The notes: generated by a model from the sequence alone, not told the origin. A stretch of DNA of 35,818 nucleotides from Pseudoselenomonas ruminantium (GCF_900113715.1 NZ_FOQK01000032.1:1-35818); one strand, 5' to 3'; counted from the first letter of the stretch, positions 17,851 to 26,147 are shown. Numbers and translations: made by a program.

Positions 17851-19302
17851 ATGGATTTACGAATCGTTTATTATATCCTGGGACGGCTGGTGGTCGCGGA
17901 GACCGCTATCATGCTGATTCCGTTCTTCATCTCCCTGTATAATGGCGAGGAATGCACCGCTGGCTTTGCCGCCGCCTTGGCGATCTGCGCGTTGGTGGGG
18001 ATCGAGCTGCGGCTGCATGGCCGTGTGCGCGTCGAGCGGCTGACCATGCGTGAAGGTGTGGCCATCACAGGCATTGGCTGGATCTTGGCGACATCGCTGG
18101 GGATGCTGCCATATCTCTGCGGTGGTTATCTGGGGCTCCTCGATGCGTTGTTTGAGAGCATCTCGGGCTTCACGGGGACGGGGGCTACGGTCATGGAGAA
18201 ACTGTCTTCCCTGCCGTCGGCCATCCTGTTCTGGCGCATGATGACGCATTGGTTTGGCGGTCTGGGCATCATCGTCATTTTCATCGCCCTGCTGCCGCAG
18301 ACGGGCCAGAGCACCATCTATATGTATAATGCGGAGACGACGGGGCCGACGCGTGAGCGCGTACTGCCGCGGCTGCGGGATATGACCAAGACGCTGTTCC
18401 AGATGTATATGATCTTTACCGTAACGGCAACGGTCATCTACATGCTGTGCGGGCTGTCGCTGATGGAGGCCAGCACGCATGCGCTGAGCACCATCGGTAC
18501 GGGCGGTTTCTCGACTTACGATGACAGTGCGATGCATTTTGACAATGTGCCGCTGGAGGCCTGGATGACATTCTTCATGATCCTGGCCGGGGGCAATTTC
18601 GGCCTTTATTATCGCATCTGGCGCAAGGGGCCGGGGGTCATCCGGCACAATACGGAATTCAAGGCCTATATCGGCCTTGAGCTGGTGGCCATGCTGCTCA
18701 TAGCGGTCAATCTTGTCCAGGCTATGGGGGTAAGTCCGGCCGAGGCAATCCGCTATGCGAGCTTCCAGGTCGGGTCGATTTCGACGACGGGGTTTGTCTC
18801 GACTGACTTTGACCAGTGGCCGGGCTTCTCCAAAGGTGTGCTGCTGCTGTTGATGGTCTGTGGCGGCTGTGCCGGCTCGACCGCCAGTGGTGTCAAGGTG
18901 AGCCGTATGGTACTGCTGGTCAAGAATGCCTGGGCTGTTGTGCATCAGAAGCTTTCGCCGCGGCGTGTCGTCGAGGTCCGCATGAATGGCGGCAAGGTGG
19001 ATGAGGATACCTTGCTGCGCGTGGGGCAGTTTTTCTTTCTGTATATATTCTGCATTGTGTTTTTTGCCTTGCTGCTGACGTTGGATGGCGTGTCAATCTT
19101 CGATTCGCTGGGCATCAGCATGACGGTCATGGGCAATGTGGGGCCGGCCTTTGGCGTGGCGGGGGCAACCTGCACCTATGCGGGGGCCTCGGTGTTTGCC
19201 AAGAGCATCCTGTGCGTGGAGATGCTCTTGGGGCGTTTGGAGATGTTTACCCTGCTGGTCATGCTTTCGCCGGATTTCTGGCAGAAGGGCAATCGCTGGT
19301 GA
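17851..19302 (+). CDS. trkH: TrkH-family potassium channel subunit, canonical filter
   Basis: A second TrkH paralogue of 483 residues directly after the first. Its pore loops are canonical: TGTG (about 108), IGTGGF (about 214), STTGF (about 310) and NVGP (about 428). It also has the conserved MTHWFGGLG segment following the first pore region. It should form the main potassium-conducting dimer gated by TrkA. The two paralogues are clearly related along their whole length but far from identical, so the duplication is not recent. The stop codon is followed after 27 bases by an AEC-family gene that may be cotranscribed. Confidence 0.92.
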   Translation: MDLRIVYYILGRLVVAETAIMLIPFFISLYNGEECTAGFAAALAICALVGIELRLHGRVRVERLTMREGVAITGIGWILATSLGMLPYLCGGYLGLLDALFESISGFTGTGATVMEKLSSLPSAILFWRMMTHWFGGLGIIVIFIALLPQTGQSTIYMYNAETTGPTRERVLPRLRDMTKTLFQMYMIFTVTATVIYMLCGLSLMEASTHALSTIGTGGFSTYDDSAMHFDNVPLEAWMTFFMILAGGNFGLYYRIWRKGPGVIRHNTEFKAYIGLELVAMLLIAVNLVQAMGVSPAEAIRYASFQVGSISTTGFVSTDFDQWPGFSKGVLLLLMVCGGCAGSTASGVKVSRMVLLVKNAWAVVHQKLSPRRVVEVRMNGGKVDEDTLLRVGQFFFLYIFCIVFFALLLTLDGVSIFDSLGISMTVMGNVGPAFGVAGATCTYAGASVFAKSILCVEMLLGRLEMFTLLVMLSPDFWQKGNRW

Positions 19303-19329
19303 TAGGGATTTGTGGAAGGGGAGTTTGTT

Positions 19330-20271
19330 TTGCTGAGCAATCTGTTCGTGGCCATTGGTGCGGTTGTACCATTGTTCTGCCTGATGCTTATCGGCGTCTT
19401 TGTCAAACGGGCGCGTCTCATGACGGATGAGGAACTCGTGCATATGAACCGCATGGTTTTCCGCGTGTTCTTTTTCTTTATGATGTTTTTCAACATTTAT
19501 ACGGCGGATTTGGGCTCAACGCTGCGGCCGCGCTTGATGCTTTTTGGTGCGGGCGGTGTTCTGGTGACGCTGCTGATAGCAGCTTTGCTGGTCTGTCATT
19601 TTGAGCCGTCCAATAAGCGCCGGGGGGCGATGATACAGGCGATTTTCCGCAGCAATTTCGTACTGATGGGCATTCCGTTGGTCGGCAATATATTCGGTGC
19701 TGATCAGCTGGCAATACCGACGATGATGATTGCTGTCATCATCCCCATCTACAACATTGCTGCGGTCTTTGTGCTGGAGACCTTCCGGGGCGGCAGCTTC
19801 CATCTGGCCGGGATCCTGCTGGGGGTGCTCAAGAATCCGATGATCCTCGGCGCCTTGGTGGCGGTGGCATTCCTGCTGGTTGGCATCCCTGTGCCCAAGC
19901 CCATATTGACGCCTATCGGACAGGTGGCAGCGGCTACGACGCCCGTGGCACTGATCATCTTGGGCGCATCCTTCAAGGGCGGCAGCTTCCATGACCATGT
20001 GCCGCAGCTCATATCCTGTGTAACGGCGCGTTTGCTTATCGCACCGGGAATCTTGATGGGGCTGGCCGTTTGGCTGGGGTTCCGCGATTTGGAACTCATC
20101 ACGCTGCTGGCAATTTTCGCCTCGCCTTGCGCAGTAGCGAGTTTTGCCATGGCTCAGCAGATGAATAGCGATGCGGATCTTGCAGGCAACTGCGTCGTCT
20201 ACACGAGCGCTTTGTCCTGTCTGACCTTGTTCGGCTGGGTATTTACGCTTAAGATGCTCGGGTTGTTCTGA
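19330..20271 (+). CDS. AEC-family transporter (auxin efflux carrier-like permease)
   Basis: A 313-residue integral membrane protein with about ten helices in two inverted halves, the typical AEC/Mem_trans fold. Family members export or exchange organic acids such as malate, or amino-acid derivatives; the substrate cannot be told here. Signature-like features are the RSNFVLMGIPL segment and the late SPCAVASFAMAQQM loop, which is shared by bacterial AEC permeases. I start at TTG 19330, six bases after GGGGAG (19318-19323); an in-frame GTG at 19312 lies upstream of that site. It lies 27 bases after trkH and has no promoter of its own that I can see. Confidence 0.85.
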   Translation: MLSNLFVAIGAVVPLFCLMLIGVFVKRARLMTDEELVHMNRMVFRVFFFFMMFFNIYTADLGSTLRPRLMLFGAGGVLVTLLIAALLVCHFEPSNKRRGAMIQAIFRSNFVLMGIPLVGNIFGADQLAIPTMMIAVIIPIYNIAAVFVLETFRGGSFHLAGILLGVLKNPMILGALVAVAFLLVGIPVPKPILTPIGQVAAATTPVALIILGASFKGGSFHDHVPQLISCVTARLLIAPGILMGLAVWLGFRDLELITLLAIFASPCAVASFAMAQQMNSDADLAGNCVVYTSALSCLTLFGWVFTLKMLGLF

Positions 20272-20284
20272 CTGTGTTGTTATA

Positions 20285-20313
20285 TTGACGCTTATTGCTA
20301 TGTTCGATATAAT
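20285..20313 (+). promoter_or_regulatory. Near-consensus promoter of the export-protein gene
   Basis: TTGACG (20285-20290) and a perfect TATAAT (20308-20313) are 17 bases apart, which predicts strong, probably constitutive transcription. The leader to the GTG start is about 60 bases. Confidence 0.8.
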
Positions 20314-20381
20314 AAAGGTATATTTTTGAAAAAAAATCCTAGCATGGATACGATAACGTGATGGAATAGGAGTGTCTTAGA

Positions 20382-21176
20382 GTGAGAAAAAAAATTATTT
20401 GTGGCGCAGTCTTAGCGATGGGACTGTTGTTAGGTAATAATGGTTTTGCAGCATCTTATGATGCTGATTCGGCTGCGCAGGAAGCGGCAGGTGTACGAGC
20501 AGTAGAGCAGAAGACGCAAGCCAATGAATATGCAGTTGGTAAGATGGATTATGTTGAGAATAAAAACGTATTTAAAACAGCAACACTTCGTCATGATACT
20601 TTGACAGATTCCTATCGCTTGGCAAAATACGACACAATCAATATCATGATTATTGGCTTTCCAGATGGTATTGGGGTCAATGATATCACGGTTGGTACGG
20701 ATGGCTATGTACAATTGCCATATGCTGGTTCGGTACAATTGGCAGGGTTAACGTTAGATGAAGCAAAAGCTGTGCTGATGGATGCATTAGGGAAATATAT
20801 AAAGATTCCCGATATGTCTGTTTTTATCAAGAGTTATGGACCACGTAAGGTGTATGTTATGGGTGAGGTAAGCAACCCTGGTATCCAGAATATGTCGATA
20901 GACAATCTCAATGTTTATGCGGCTATCAGTTCGGCTGGAGGGTTTACGAGTCATGCTCGTAGTACACAAGTTCAAGTTATTCGGGTGATTGATAATACAA
21001 TGTATTATGAACAGCTGAATATTAAGAACTTTATCAAGAAACATGATTTGACACAGAATGTGGCACTTCAAGATGGTGACATTGTCTATATTCCGCAGAC
21101 TAATGGCATTATTTGGAAGGAAGATGTTCTGCCGTATGTCAGTGCTTGGGCATTGTTTAGAAATTTAACTAAATAA
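20382..21176 (+). CDS. Wza-like polysaccharide export (OPX) protein, orphan
   Basis: A secreted 264-residue protein. A signal peptide (MRKKIICGAVLAMGLLLG, cleavage probably after GFA near 23) is followed by a spacer, a Poly_export domain (about 77-150; YRLAKYDTINI, GYVQLPYAG) and an SLBB domain (about 153-210; KVYVMGEVSNPG, ISSAGGF). In Wza these form the periplasmic ring of the outer-membrane exit channel for capsule or exopolysaccharide. It is shorter than Wza and has no lipobox cysteine at the signal end. No kinase, polymerase or glycosyltransferase gene is adjacent. Its codons are much richer in A and T than its neighbours', suggesting acquisition. The start is GTG 20382 with AGGAG nine bases upstream. 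Confidence 0.85.
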   Translation: MRKKIICGAVLAMGLLLGNNGFAASYDADSAAQEAAGVRAVEQKTQANEYAVGKMDYVENKNVFKTATLRHDTLTDSYRLAKYDTINIMIIGFPDGIGVNDITVGTDGYVQLPYAGSVQLAGLTLDEAKAVLMDALGKYIKIPDMSVFIKSYGPRKVYVMGEVSNPGIQNMSIDNLNVYAAISSAGGFTSHARSTQVQVIRVIDNTMYYEQLNIKNFIKKHDLTQNVALQDGDIVYIPQTNGIIWKEDVLPYVSAWALFRNLTK

Positions 21177-21181
21177 TGTAG

Positions 21182-21220
21182 AATCCGGATATCCTCTATA
21201 AGGATATCCGGATTTTTTAT
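21182..21220 (+). terminator. Terminator after the export-protein gene
   Basis: AATCCGGATATCCT (21182-21195) is an exact inverted repeat of AGGATATCCGGATT (21201-21214), followed by a T-run. With the promoter at 20285 this makes the gene a single-gene cassette. Confidence 0.92.
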
Positions 21221-21240
21221 TTGCCAGGAAAACGCTTCCT

Positions 21241-21319
21241 ATGACATTTGTCATGTTCTTTGGCTGAAAACTCATGACAGAATTCAGCTGACTTTGACCG
21301 TGTTTTCTATTATTATAAT
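21241..21319 (+). promoter_or_regulatory. Control region of the mannose-class PTS operon
   Basis: ATGACA (21241-21246) and TGTCAT (21249-21254) form a palindrome, and CTCATGACAG (21271-21280) repeats the half-site. The latter 10-mer is identical to one at 23791-23800 before the sensor operon. TATAAT (21314-21319) is a likely -10, but the nearest TTGACC (21294-21299) is only 14 bases away, so the promoter probably needs an activator. I did not find a convincing sigma-54 site. The response regulator encoded at 26144 is the obvious candidate ligand; this is inference. Confidence 0.5.
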
Positions 21320-21407
21320 TACTGTCAGAAAAATTACAAGGTTGTTGCTGCTGTGGCAATGGGGATTTTGTTATGGCGGCAGAGGTATTATGAAAGGGGA
21401 ATGACAT

Positions 21408-21899
21408 ATGGAAATCGCATTTTGCCGTATCGACGATCGTCTGATCCACGGCCAGGTGGCTACGGTCTGGACGAAGGTTACGGGGTGCAACCGCATCATG
21501 TGCTGCAGCGATGAGGTCGCCAAAGATGACATGCGCAAGAAACTCTTGCTGCAGGTGGCACCACCGGGAATCAAGGCGTATGTCGTACCGGTTGAGAAGG
21601 CTTGCGAGGCTTACAAAAATCCGAAGTACGATGCGTTCAAGACGCTGTTCCTGTTCACGAAACCGGCTGATGTTGTCCGTGCGGTCAAGGGTGGTATCCC
21701 GTTCAAGTCGGTCAATCTTGGCGGCATGACCTATAAGGATGGCGATACGCTGATCTCGAGTGCTGTTGCGGTCAATCCGGACGATGTCAAGGCACTGCTT
21801 GAGTTGCAGGATATGGGCATTGAAGTTGAAATCCGTAAACTCGCCAATGAGCCAAAAGGCAACCTCATGGATGCTTTGAAGGCTAAAGGCATGGCTTGA
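21408..21899 (+). CDS. PTS mannose/fructose/sorbose-class EIIB component
   Basis: A 163-residue cytoplasmic protein that carries the phosphoryl group from EIIA to the sugar. The phosphorylated histidine is His14 in RIDDRLIHGQV, the hallmark of the mannose-class EIIB fold, and SVNLGGM near residue 105 is also typical. It opens a IIB-IIC-IID set. No EIIA-Man domain is fused to it or encoded nearby, so phosphate must come from an EIIA encoded elsewhere. A six-codon frame (ATG 21373 to TGA 21393) lies in the leader; I do not count it as a gene. The ribosome site is AAAGGGGA before ATG 21408. The sugar cannot be specified. Confidence 0.93.
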   Translation: MEIAFCRIDDRLIHGQVATVWTKVTGCNRIMCCSDEVAKDDMRKKLLLQVAPPGIKAYVVPVEKACEAYKNPKYDAFKTLFLFTKPADVVRAVKGGIPFKSVNLGGMTYKDGDTLISSAVAVNPDDVKALLELQDMGIEVEIRKLANEPKGNLMDALKAKGMA

Positions 21900-21934
21900 T
21901 AACTAAGCAATCATTCATTTTCGCCGTAATTTTA

Positions 21935-21969
21935 CCGGACAGACTGGTTGGGGTTTTCGGTCTGTCCGG
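21935..21969 (+). promoter_or_regulatory. Hairpin between EIIB and EIIC genes
   Basis: CCGGACAGAC (21935-21944) is an exact inverted repeat of GTCTGTCCGG (21960-21969) with a 15-base loop that holds GGGGTTTT. No T-run follows the stem. It lies in a 104-base gap inside the operon and may protect or process the EIIB message so that soluble EIIB is made in excess of the membrane subunits. Confidence 0.55.
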
Positions 21970-22003
21970 GAAACAAGAATAGAGATAGGGGTGTTTATAC
22001 GTT

Positions 22004-22807
22004 ATGACTTCTGTACAGTTTATTTTACTGATTATTGTCGCAGCGATTGCCGGCATGGGAAGCGTACTCGATGAGTGCCAGTTCCATCGTCCGCTCGTTG
22101 CTTGCACACTCGTTGGACTTGTACTTGGTGATATTACGACAGGCATTATTCTTGGTGGTACGCTGGAGATGCTGGCGCTGGGCTGGATGAACGTCGGTGC
22201 GGCTATGGCACCGGATGCGGCTTTGGCTTCGGTCGTTTCGGCTATCCTCGTCATTGTCGGTCATCAGAGCATCGGCGCTGGTATCGCACTGGCTGTCCCA
22301 CTTGCTGCTGCTGGCCAGGTTCTCACGATCTTCGTCCGTACGATCACCGTATTCTTCCAGCATCTGGCTGATAAGTTCGCCCTTGAGGGCAATGCCTTCG
22401 GCATCGAGATGTGCCATGTCGGCGGTCTGCTGCTGCAGGGCATCCGCGTTGCCGTTCCGGCTGCTATCATCGCAGCAGTTGCTGGCACGGACACGGTCAA
22501 TGCTATGCTGGCTTCCATCCCGGAAGTTATCACGCGCGGCTTGCAGGTTTCCGGTGGTTTCATCGTCGTTGTTGGTTATGCAATGGTCATCAACATGATG
22601 AATGCCCAGTCTCTGATGCCGTACTTCTTCCTTGGCTTCCTCATTGCCGTATTCACGAACGTCAACCTCATTGGTTTCGGTGCTATCGGCCTTATCTGCG
22701 CTTACTTCCACATCCGTGGCCTGCAGCGTGAGCTCAATGCGGCTGCAGCTGGCAATGGTGGCTCGGGCAATGCACTGGATGACATTGACGATTCGGATCT
22801 GATGTAA
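22004..22807 (+). CDS. PTS mannose-class EIIC membrane component
   Basis: A 267-residue membrane subunit of the mannose-family PTS; with EIID it forms the sugar translocation path. It shows the conserved N-terminal DECQFHRPLVACTLVGLVLG region followed by GGTLEMLALGWMNVGAAMAPD, the family signature, and several hydrophobic helices to about residue 240. The C-terminal tail is acidic (DDIDDSDLM). The gene ends 14 bases before the EIID gene. Confidence 0.94.
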   Translation: MTSVQFILLIIVAAIAGMGSVLDECQFHRPLVACTLVGLVLGDITTGIILGGTLEMLALGWMNVGAAMAPDAALASVVSAILVIVGHQSIGAGIALAVPLAAAGQVLTIFVRTITVFFQHLADKFALEGNAFGIEMCHVGGLLLQGIRVAVPAAIIAAVAGTDTVNAMLASIPEVITRGLQVSGGFIVVVGYAMVINMMNAQSLMPYFFLGFLIAVFTNVNLIGFGAIGLICAYFHIRGLQRELNAAAAGNGGSGNALDDIDDSDLM

Positions 22808-22821
22808 GGGGAGGTACAGTC

Positions 22822-23646
22822 ATGGAAAAGAAACTTACTAAAGGCGATCTTGTATCGATTTTTATCCGTTCGAACTTCCTGCTCGGCTCCTTCAACTTCG
22901 AGCGTATGCAGGCTATCGGTTTCTGCGTTTCGCTGATTCCGGCACTCAAGAAGCTGTATAAGGATGATCCTGAGGAGTATAAACGCTCCCTCAAACGTCA
23001 TCTTGAATTCTTCAACACGCAGCCGTTCCTGGCAACGCCGATCATGGGCATCATCGCGGCTATGGAGGAGAAGAAAGCCAATGGCGCGGAAATCGGTGAG
23101 GACACCCTCTCCGGCGTCAAGGTTGGTCTTATCGGCCCACTGGCCGGTGTCGGCGACCCGATTTTCTGGGGTACGCTGCGTCCGGTCCTGGCAGCTCTCG
23201 GTGCAGGTATCGCGCTGACGGGCAGCATCGTCGGCCCGTTGATCTTCTTCGTTGCGTTCAATGTCATCCGTCTGCTGACCAACTGGTACGGCGTCATGTA
23301 CGGCTATGACAAGGGCACGGAGCTTGTCAACGAGGTCGGCGGCAACCGCATGCGTTACCTCACGGAAGGTTCTTCGGTACTCGGTTTGCTCGTCATGGGC
23401 GCACTCGTAGCGAAATGGACGTCGGTCAACATGCCGATGGTACTGTCGTCGTATACGAATAGCCAGGGCGATCAAGTCGTGACGACTGTCCAGAGCCTGC
23501 TTGACAGCTTGATGCCTGGCGTAGTGCCACTTCTGATGACGTTTGCCTGCATGTGGCTGCTCAAGAAGGGCGTCAATCCGCTGCTTATTATCCTTGGCCT
23601 GTTTGCGCTTGGCATCGTTGGCTATGCGATTGGCCTCTTTGCGTAA
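22822..23646 (+). CDS. PTS mannose-class EIID membrane component
   Basis: A 274-residue protein completing the permease. It has the typical soluble N-terminal part (SFNFERMQAIGF, then HLEFFNTQPFLATPIMGI) and the conserved GPLAGVGDPIFWGTLRP motif near residue 110, followed by C-terminal helices. Ribosome site GGGGAGG lies before ATG 22822. A terminator follows at 23734, so the transcript is IIB-IIC-IID. No EIIA gene is present. Confidence 0.95.
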   Translation: MEKKLTKGDLVSIFIRSNFLLGSFNFERMQAIGFCVSLIPALKKLYKDDPEEYKRSLKRHLEFFNTQPFLATPIMGIIAAMEEKKANGAEIGEDTLSGVKVGLIGPLAGVGDPIFWGTLRPVLAALGAGIALTGSIVGPLIFFVAFNVIRLLTNWYGVMYGYDKGTELVNEVGGNRMRYLTEGSSVLGLLVMGALVAKWTSVNMPMVLSSYTNSQGDQVVTTVQSLLDSLMPGVVPLLMTFACMWLLKKGVNPLLIILGLFALGIVGYAIGLFA

Positions 23647-23733
23647 GCAAGACGGGCAGGAAAATATCTCCACTTGTTCCATACGGTATTACAATATTTA
23701 TATATATTCCATTATGTAATACATTCCCAACAG

Positions 23734-23765
23734 AAAGAGCTTTGCCGCAAGGCAAGGCTCTTTTT
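23734..23765 (+). terminator. Terminator of the mannose-class PTS operon
   Basis: AAAGAGCTTTGCC (23734-23746) pairs with GGCAAGGCTCTTT (23751-23763) over 13 positions with one G-T pair and a GCAA loop, then T residues. It separates the PTS operon from the sensor operon, so any coordination between them must act in trans. Confidence 0.9.
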
Positions 23766-23780
23766 GTTGAGAAACAATAG

Positions 23781-23818
23781 GTCATATGTCCTCATGACAG
23801 CGGGTTTTGTGCTATAAT
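23781..23818 (+). promoter_or_regulatory. Promoter and candidate operator of the sensor operon
   Basis: TATAAT (23813-23818) is preceded by TGC, an extended -10, with no good -35. In the -35 position lies CTCATGACAG (23791-23800), identical to the box at 21271-21280, and GTCAT (23781-23785) faces ATGAC (23794-23798) across eight bases. The box lies 12 bases before this -10 and 33 before the PTS -10, a difference of 21 or about two helical turns. Binding by the response regulator is inference. Confidence 0.5.
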
Positions 23819-23850
23819 TGGAGCATAATGATTGAGAAAGGCGGAGTTTG

Positions 23851-24819
23851 ATGGACGCACGGGAAAAATATTTCTGGGGGCTCGTGGGCGCGATGTGCTT
23901 AGGGCTCTTGCTGCTGAGCTTGCTGCATGTGTCAAAGGGGGACCTTTCCGCACGGCAGAATGAGCACCGGCGCAAGCTCGGGGCTGTCTATATGACGCTA
24001 AATAATCCCTTCTATGAAGTCGTGGATGAGGAAATCCGGACAGTAGTAGAGAATCATGGGGATGTGCTGATTTCGCGTGACCCTGCCTTATCGGTTGACC
24101 GCCAGCGGGAGGAAATCCGTGAGCTTATTGCTGAGGGTGTAGAAATCATCTTCATCAACCCTGTGGATTGGAAACGCATCGAACCAGCCTTGGAGGATGC
24201 CTATGCGGCTAATGTGCCAGTCATCGCCATCGATACGAGCGTGCAGGATGAGAAATATGTGGCTTGTACCGTCATGTCGGATAACTATGTAGCTGGTGTA
24301 CAGTGCGCCCAGCATTTGCTGGCAGTTTCGCAAGGCGGCCAGATTGGCTTGCTCAAGCACTCGCAGGCGCATTCCTCTGTTGACCGCATACAGGGGTTCA
24401 AGGACACGTTGGCGGGCCATCCGGAGTTTCAGATTGTCGATGAGGAGGAATGCCTCGGACAGCTTGAGCTCGCGATGCCGGCGATGGGACGTATCCTGGA
24501 GCGTCATCCTGATGTATCCATCGTCATGGCGCTAAACGATCCGGCGGCTATGGGGGCCCTGGCAGCGCTGCAGAGTGCGGGACGGCTTGATACGGTGATG
24601 GTCTATGGCGTCGATGGTGTGCCTGAGACGAAGGAAATGATCCGGCAGGGGCATATGACGGCTACGGTGGGGCAGTCTCCGCGCCAGATCGGCCGGCGGG
24701 CAGCGGAGCAGGCTTACCGGCTGCTGGCTGGTGAGGAAACGGAGCGGGTCATCCAGCTGACGACGCAGCTGTTGACGCGCGATAGGCTGCTGACCGAAGA
24801 TAAGGAGGGCTGGAACTGA
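23851..24819 (+). CDS. Membrane-anchored RbsB-like sugar-binding protein
   Basis: A 322-residue periplasmic binding protein of the type I (ribose/galactose-binding, LacI-like) fold. An N-terminal hydrophobic segment (about 9-27) has no lipobox and no clear cleavage site, so it probably stays as a membrane anchor. The fold follows: LGAVYMTLNNPFYEVV (about 43), a region IIFINPVD (about 98), PVIAIDTSV and IVMALNDPAAMGALAAL (about 226). No ABC ATPase or permease is nearby; the kinase gene starts two bases after its stop. This resembles XylFII-LytS and similar three-component systems in which a binding protein presents sugar to a kinase. ATG 23851 follows GGCGGAG by five bases; an in-frame TTG is at 23848. 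Confidence 0.82.
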   Translation: MDAREKYFWGLVGAMCLGLLLLSLLHVSKGDLSARQNEHRRKLGAVYMTLNNPFYEVVDEEIRTVVENHGDVLISRDPALSVDRQREEIRELIAEGVEIIFINPVDWKRIEPALEDAYAANVPVIAIDTSVQDEKYVACTVMSDNYVAGVQCAQHLLAVSQGGQIGLLKHSQAHSSVDRIQGFKDTLAGHPEFQIVDEEECLGQLELAMPAMGRILERHPDVSIVMALNDPAAMGALAALQSAGRLDTVMVYGVDGVPETKEMIRQGHMTATVGQSPRQIGRRAAEQAYRLLAGEETERVIQLTTQLLTRDRLLTEDKEGWN

Positions 24820-24821
24820 GC

Positions 24822-26147
24822 ATGAAGGTAGATTTTGAAATGCTGAAGGAGAGGGACCGGATTGCGGGCCTTTATCGTTTGCTCAGTATCTACAATGGCT
24901 TGGTCGTATTTCTGATGGCTGGCTTTATGAGCATTACGCAGGAGAAAATCATCCAGAGTATGTCGGCGCGCTCTTTCCTGGAGACGCTGCCAATCGTGCC
25001 ACTGCCTGCTGGCAAGGGATTTTCCTTATCGATGGGGTCGTTTTTTGTGCTGGTCCTGCTGGGGCATCTTTATCGGCGGGATACGCTCAGTGATATGATG
25101 CGCTATTTGGTGTTCCTGGCTGAAATCACTGCCTGCATGCTGCTTATGCGCAGCCTGAATCTTGCTTATGATGGTGTTGTCCTGCTGGTCGTTGCCGATC
25201 TTATGCATCGCTATCAGGGCAAGAATCAGAGCTGGCTGCTGGTGGGCGCTATGTTTGGCCTTTATTGTATTGCCAACTATAATCTGGCGATTTTCCAAGG
25301 GCATGTGGCGCCGTTCGATGCCTATACTTCGTATTATAAATCATCGGTGCAGGCTATTCTCATTGCCGTGAAGAATGGTTTTGTCTCGCTCAATATCATC
25401 TTGTTCGTGTCCTACCTTGTGCTGCTCGTGCAGAGCAAGCATCAGGAGAAGGAGCGCATTGCCAGCCTCAATACGCAGCTGGGCGAGGCCAATGAACGCC
25501 TGCGGATTTATGCTATCGAGGCAGAGCGTATGGCCGAGACGCGGGAACGTAATCGTCTGGCGCGGGAAATCCATGATACGCTTGGCCATGCGCTGACTGG
25601 TATCGCTGCGGGGCTTGATGCCTGTCTTGTGCTCGTTGATGCGGCACCAGAGGCGGCCAAGAAGCAGATGGCTAAGATCCGCGAGACCGCGCGTCGTGGC
25701 ATTGTCGATGTGCGCCGTTCGGTCGAGAAGCTGCGCCCCGATGATCTGGAGAAGCTGCCGCTGCGCCATGCGATTGCGCGTATGGTCGCGGAGTTTGCGG
25801 AGTCATCGAATATGAAAATCCGTGTGATTGCCTTAGGCTGGCCAGATAATCTGCGTGAAGATGAGGAGGAAGTCATCTATCGCGTCGTGCAGGAGGGCAT
25901 CACCAATGCCAACCAGCATGGTAAGGCCACTGAGGCGACCGTAACGATTGGCACGGAGCCTGGGCGCAATTACATCATCATTGCCGACAATGGCCATGGC
26001 TGTGAGGATGTTGAGCCAGGATTTGGCCTGCGCCATATGCAGGAACGGCTTGATTTGCTGCATGGGCGGCTGCGATATTGGAGTGACAATGGCTTTACTT
26101 TGGAGGCCACGATACCGGCGGGGACGAGACGGGAGGAGAACGAATGA
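24822..26147 (+). CDS. Sensor histidine kinase, HisKA_3 (NarL/LiaS-type)
   Basis: A 441-residue kinase. About six membrane helices (around 21-39, 71-84, 93-110, 115-128, 137-158, 186-204) leave only short outside loops, so it has no sensor domain of its own. A coiled coil (about 207-243) leads to the phosphorylated His251 in REIHDTLGHAL, the HisKA_3 signature, then the ATPase: N box EGITNANQHG (358-367), G1 box ADNGHG (388-393) and GFGLRHMQERL (400-410). The lack of an extracellular domain fits input from the anchored binding proteins encoded on either side. It overlaps the response regulator gene by four bases (ATGA), so the pair is translationally coupled. Confidence 0.92.
   Translation: MKVDFEMLKERDRIAGLYRLLSIYNGLVVFLMAGFMSITQEKIIQSMSARSFLETLPIVPLPAGKGFSLSMGSFFVLVLLGHLYRRDTLSDMMRYLVFLAEITACMLLMRSLNLAYDGVVLLVVADLMHRYQGKNQSWLLVGAMFGLYCIANYNLAIFQGHVAPFDAYTSYYKSSVQAILIAVKNGFVSLNIILFVSYLVLLVQSKHQEKERIASLNTQLGEANERLRIYAIEAERMAETRERNRLAREIHDTLGHALTGIAAGLDACLVLVDAAPEAAKKQMAKIRETARRGIVDVRRSVEKLRPDDLEKLPLRHAIARMVAEFAESSNMKIRVIALGWPDNLREDEEEVIYRVVQEGITNANQHGKATEATVTIGTEPGRNYIIIADNGHGCEDVEPGFGLRHMQERLDLLHGRLRYWSDNGFTLEATIPAGTRREENE

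Noticed and set aside
21352-21372. Possible sigma-54 promoter (TGGCA followed by TTTTG) before the mannose-class PTS
   Set aside because: The -12 element lacks the GC at the needed spacing, and no LevR/ManR-type activator gene is nearby.
21373-21393. Six-codon frame (ATG to TGA) in the PTS leader
   Set aside because: Short frames like this are frequent by chance; the GGGG upstream is a weak ribosome site and no attenuator structure accompanies it.
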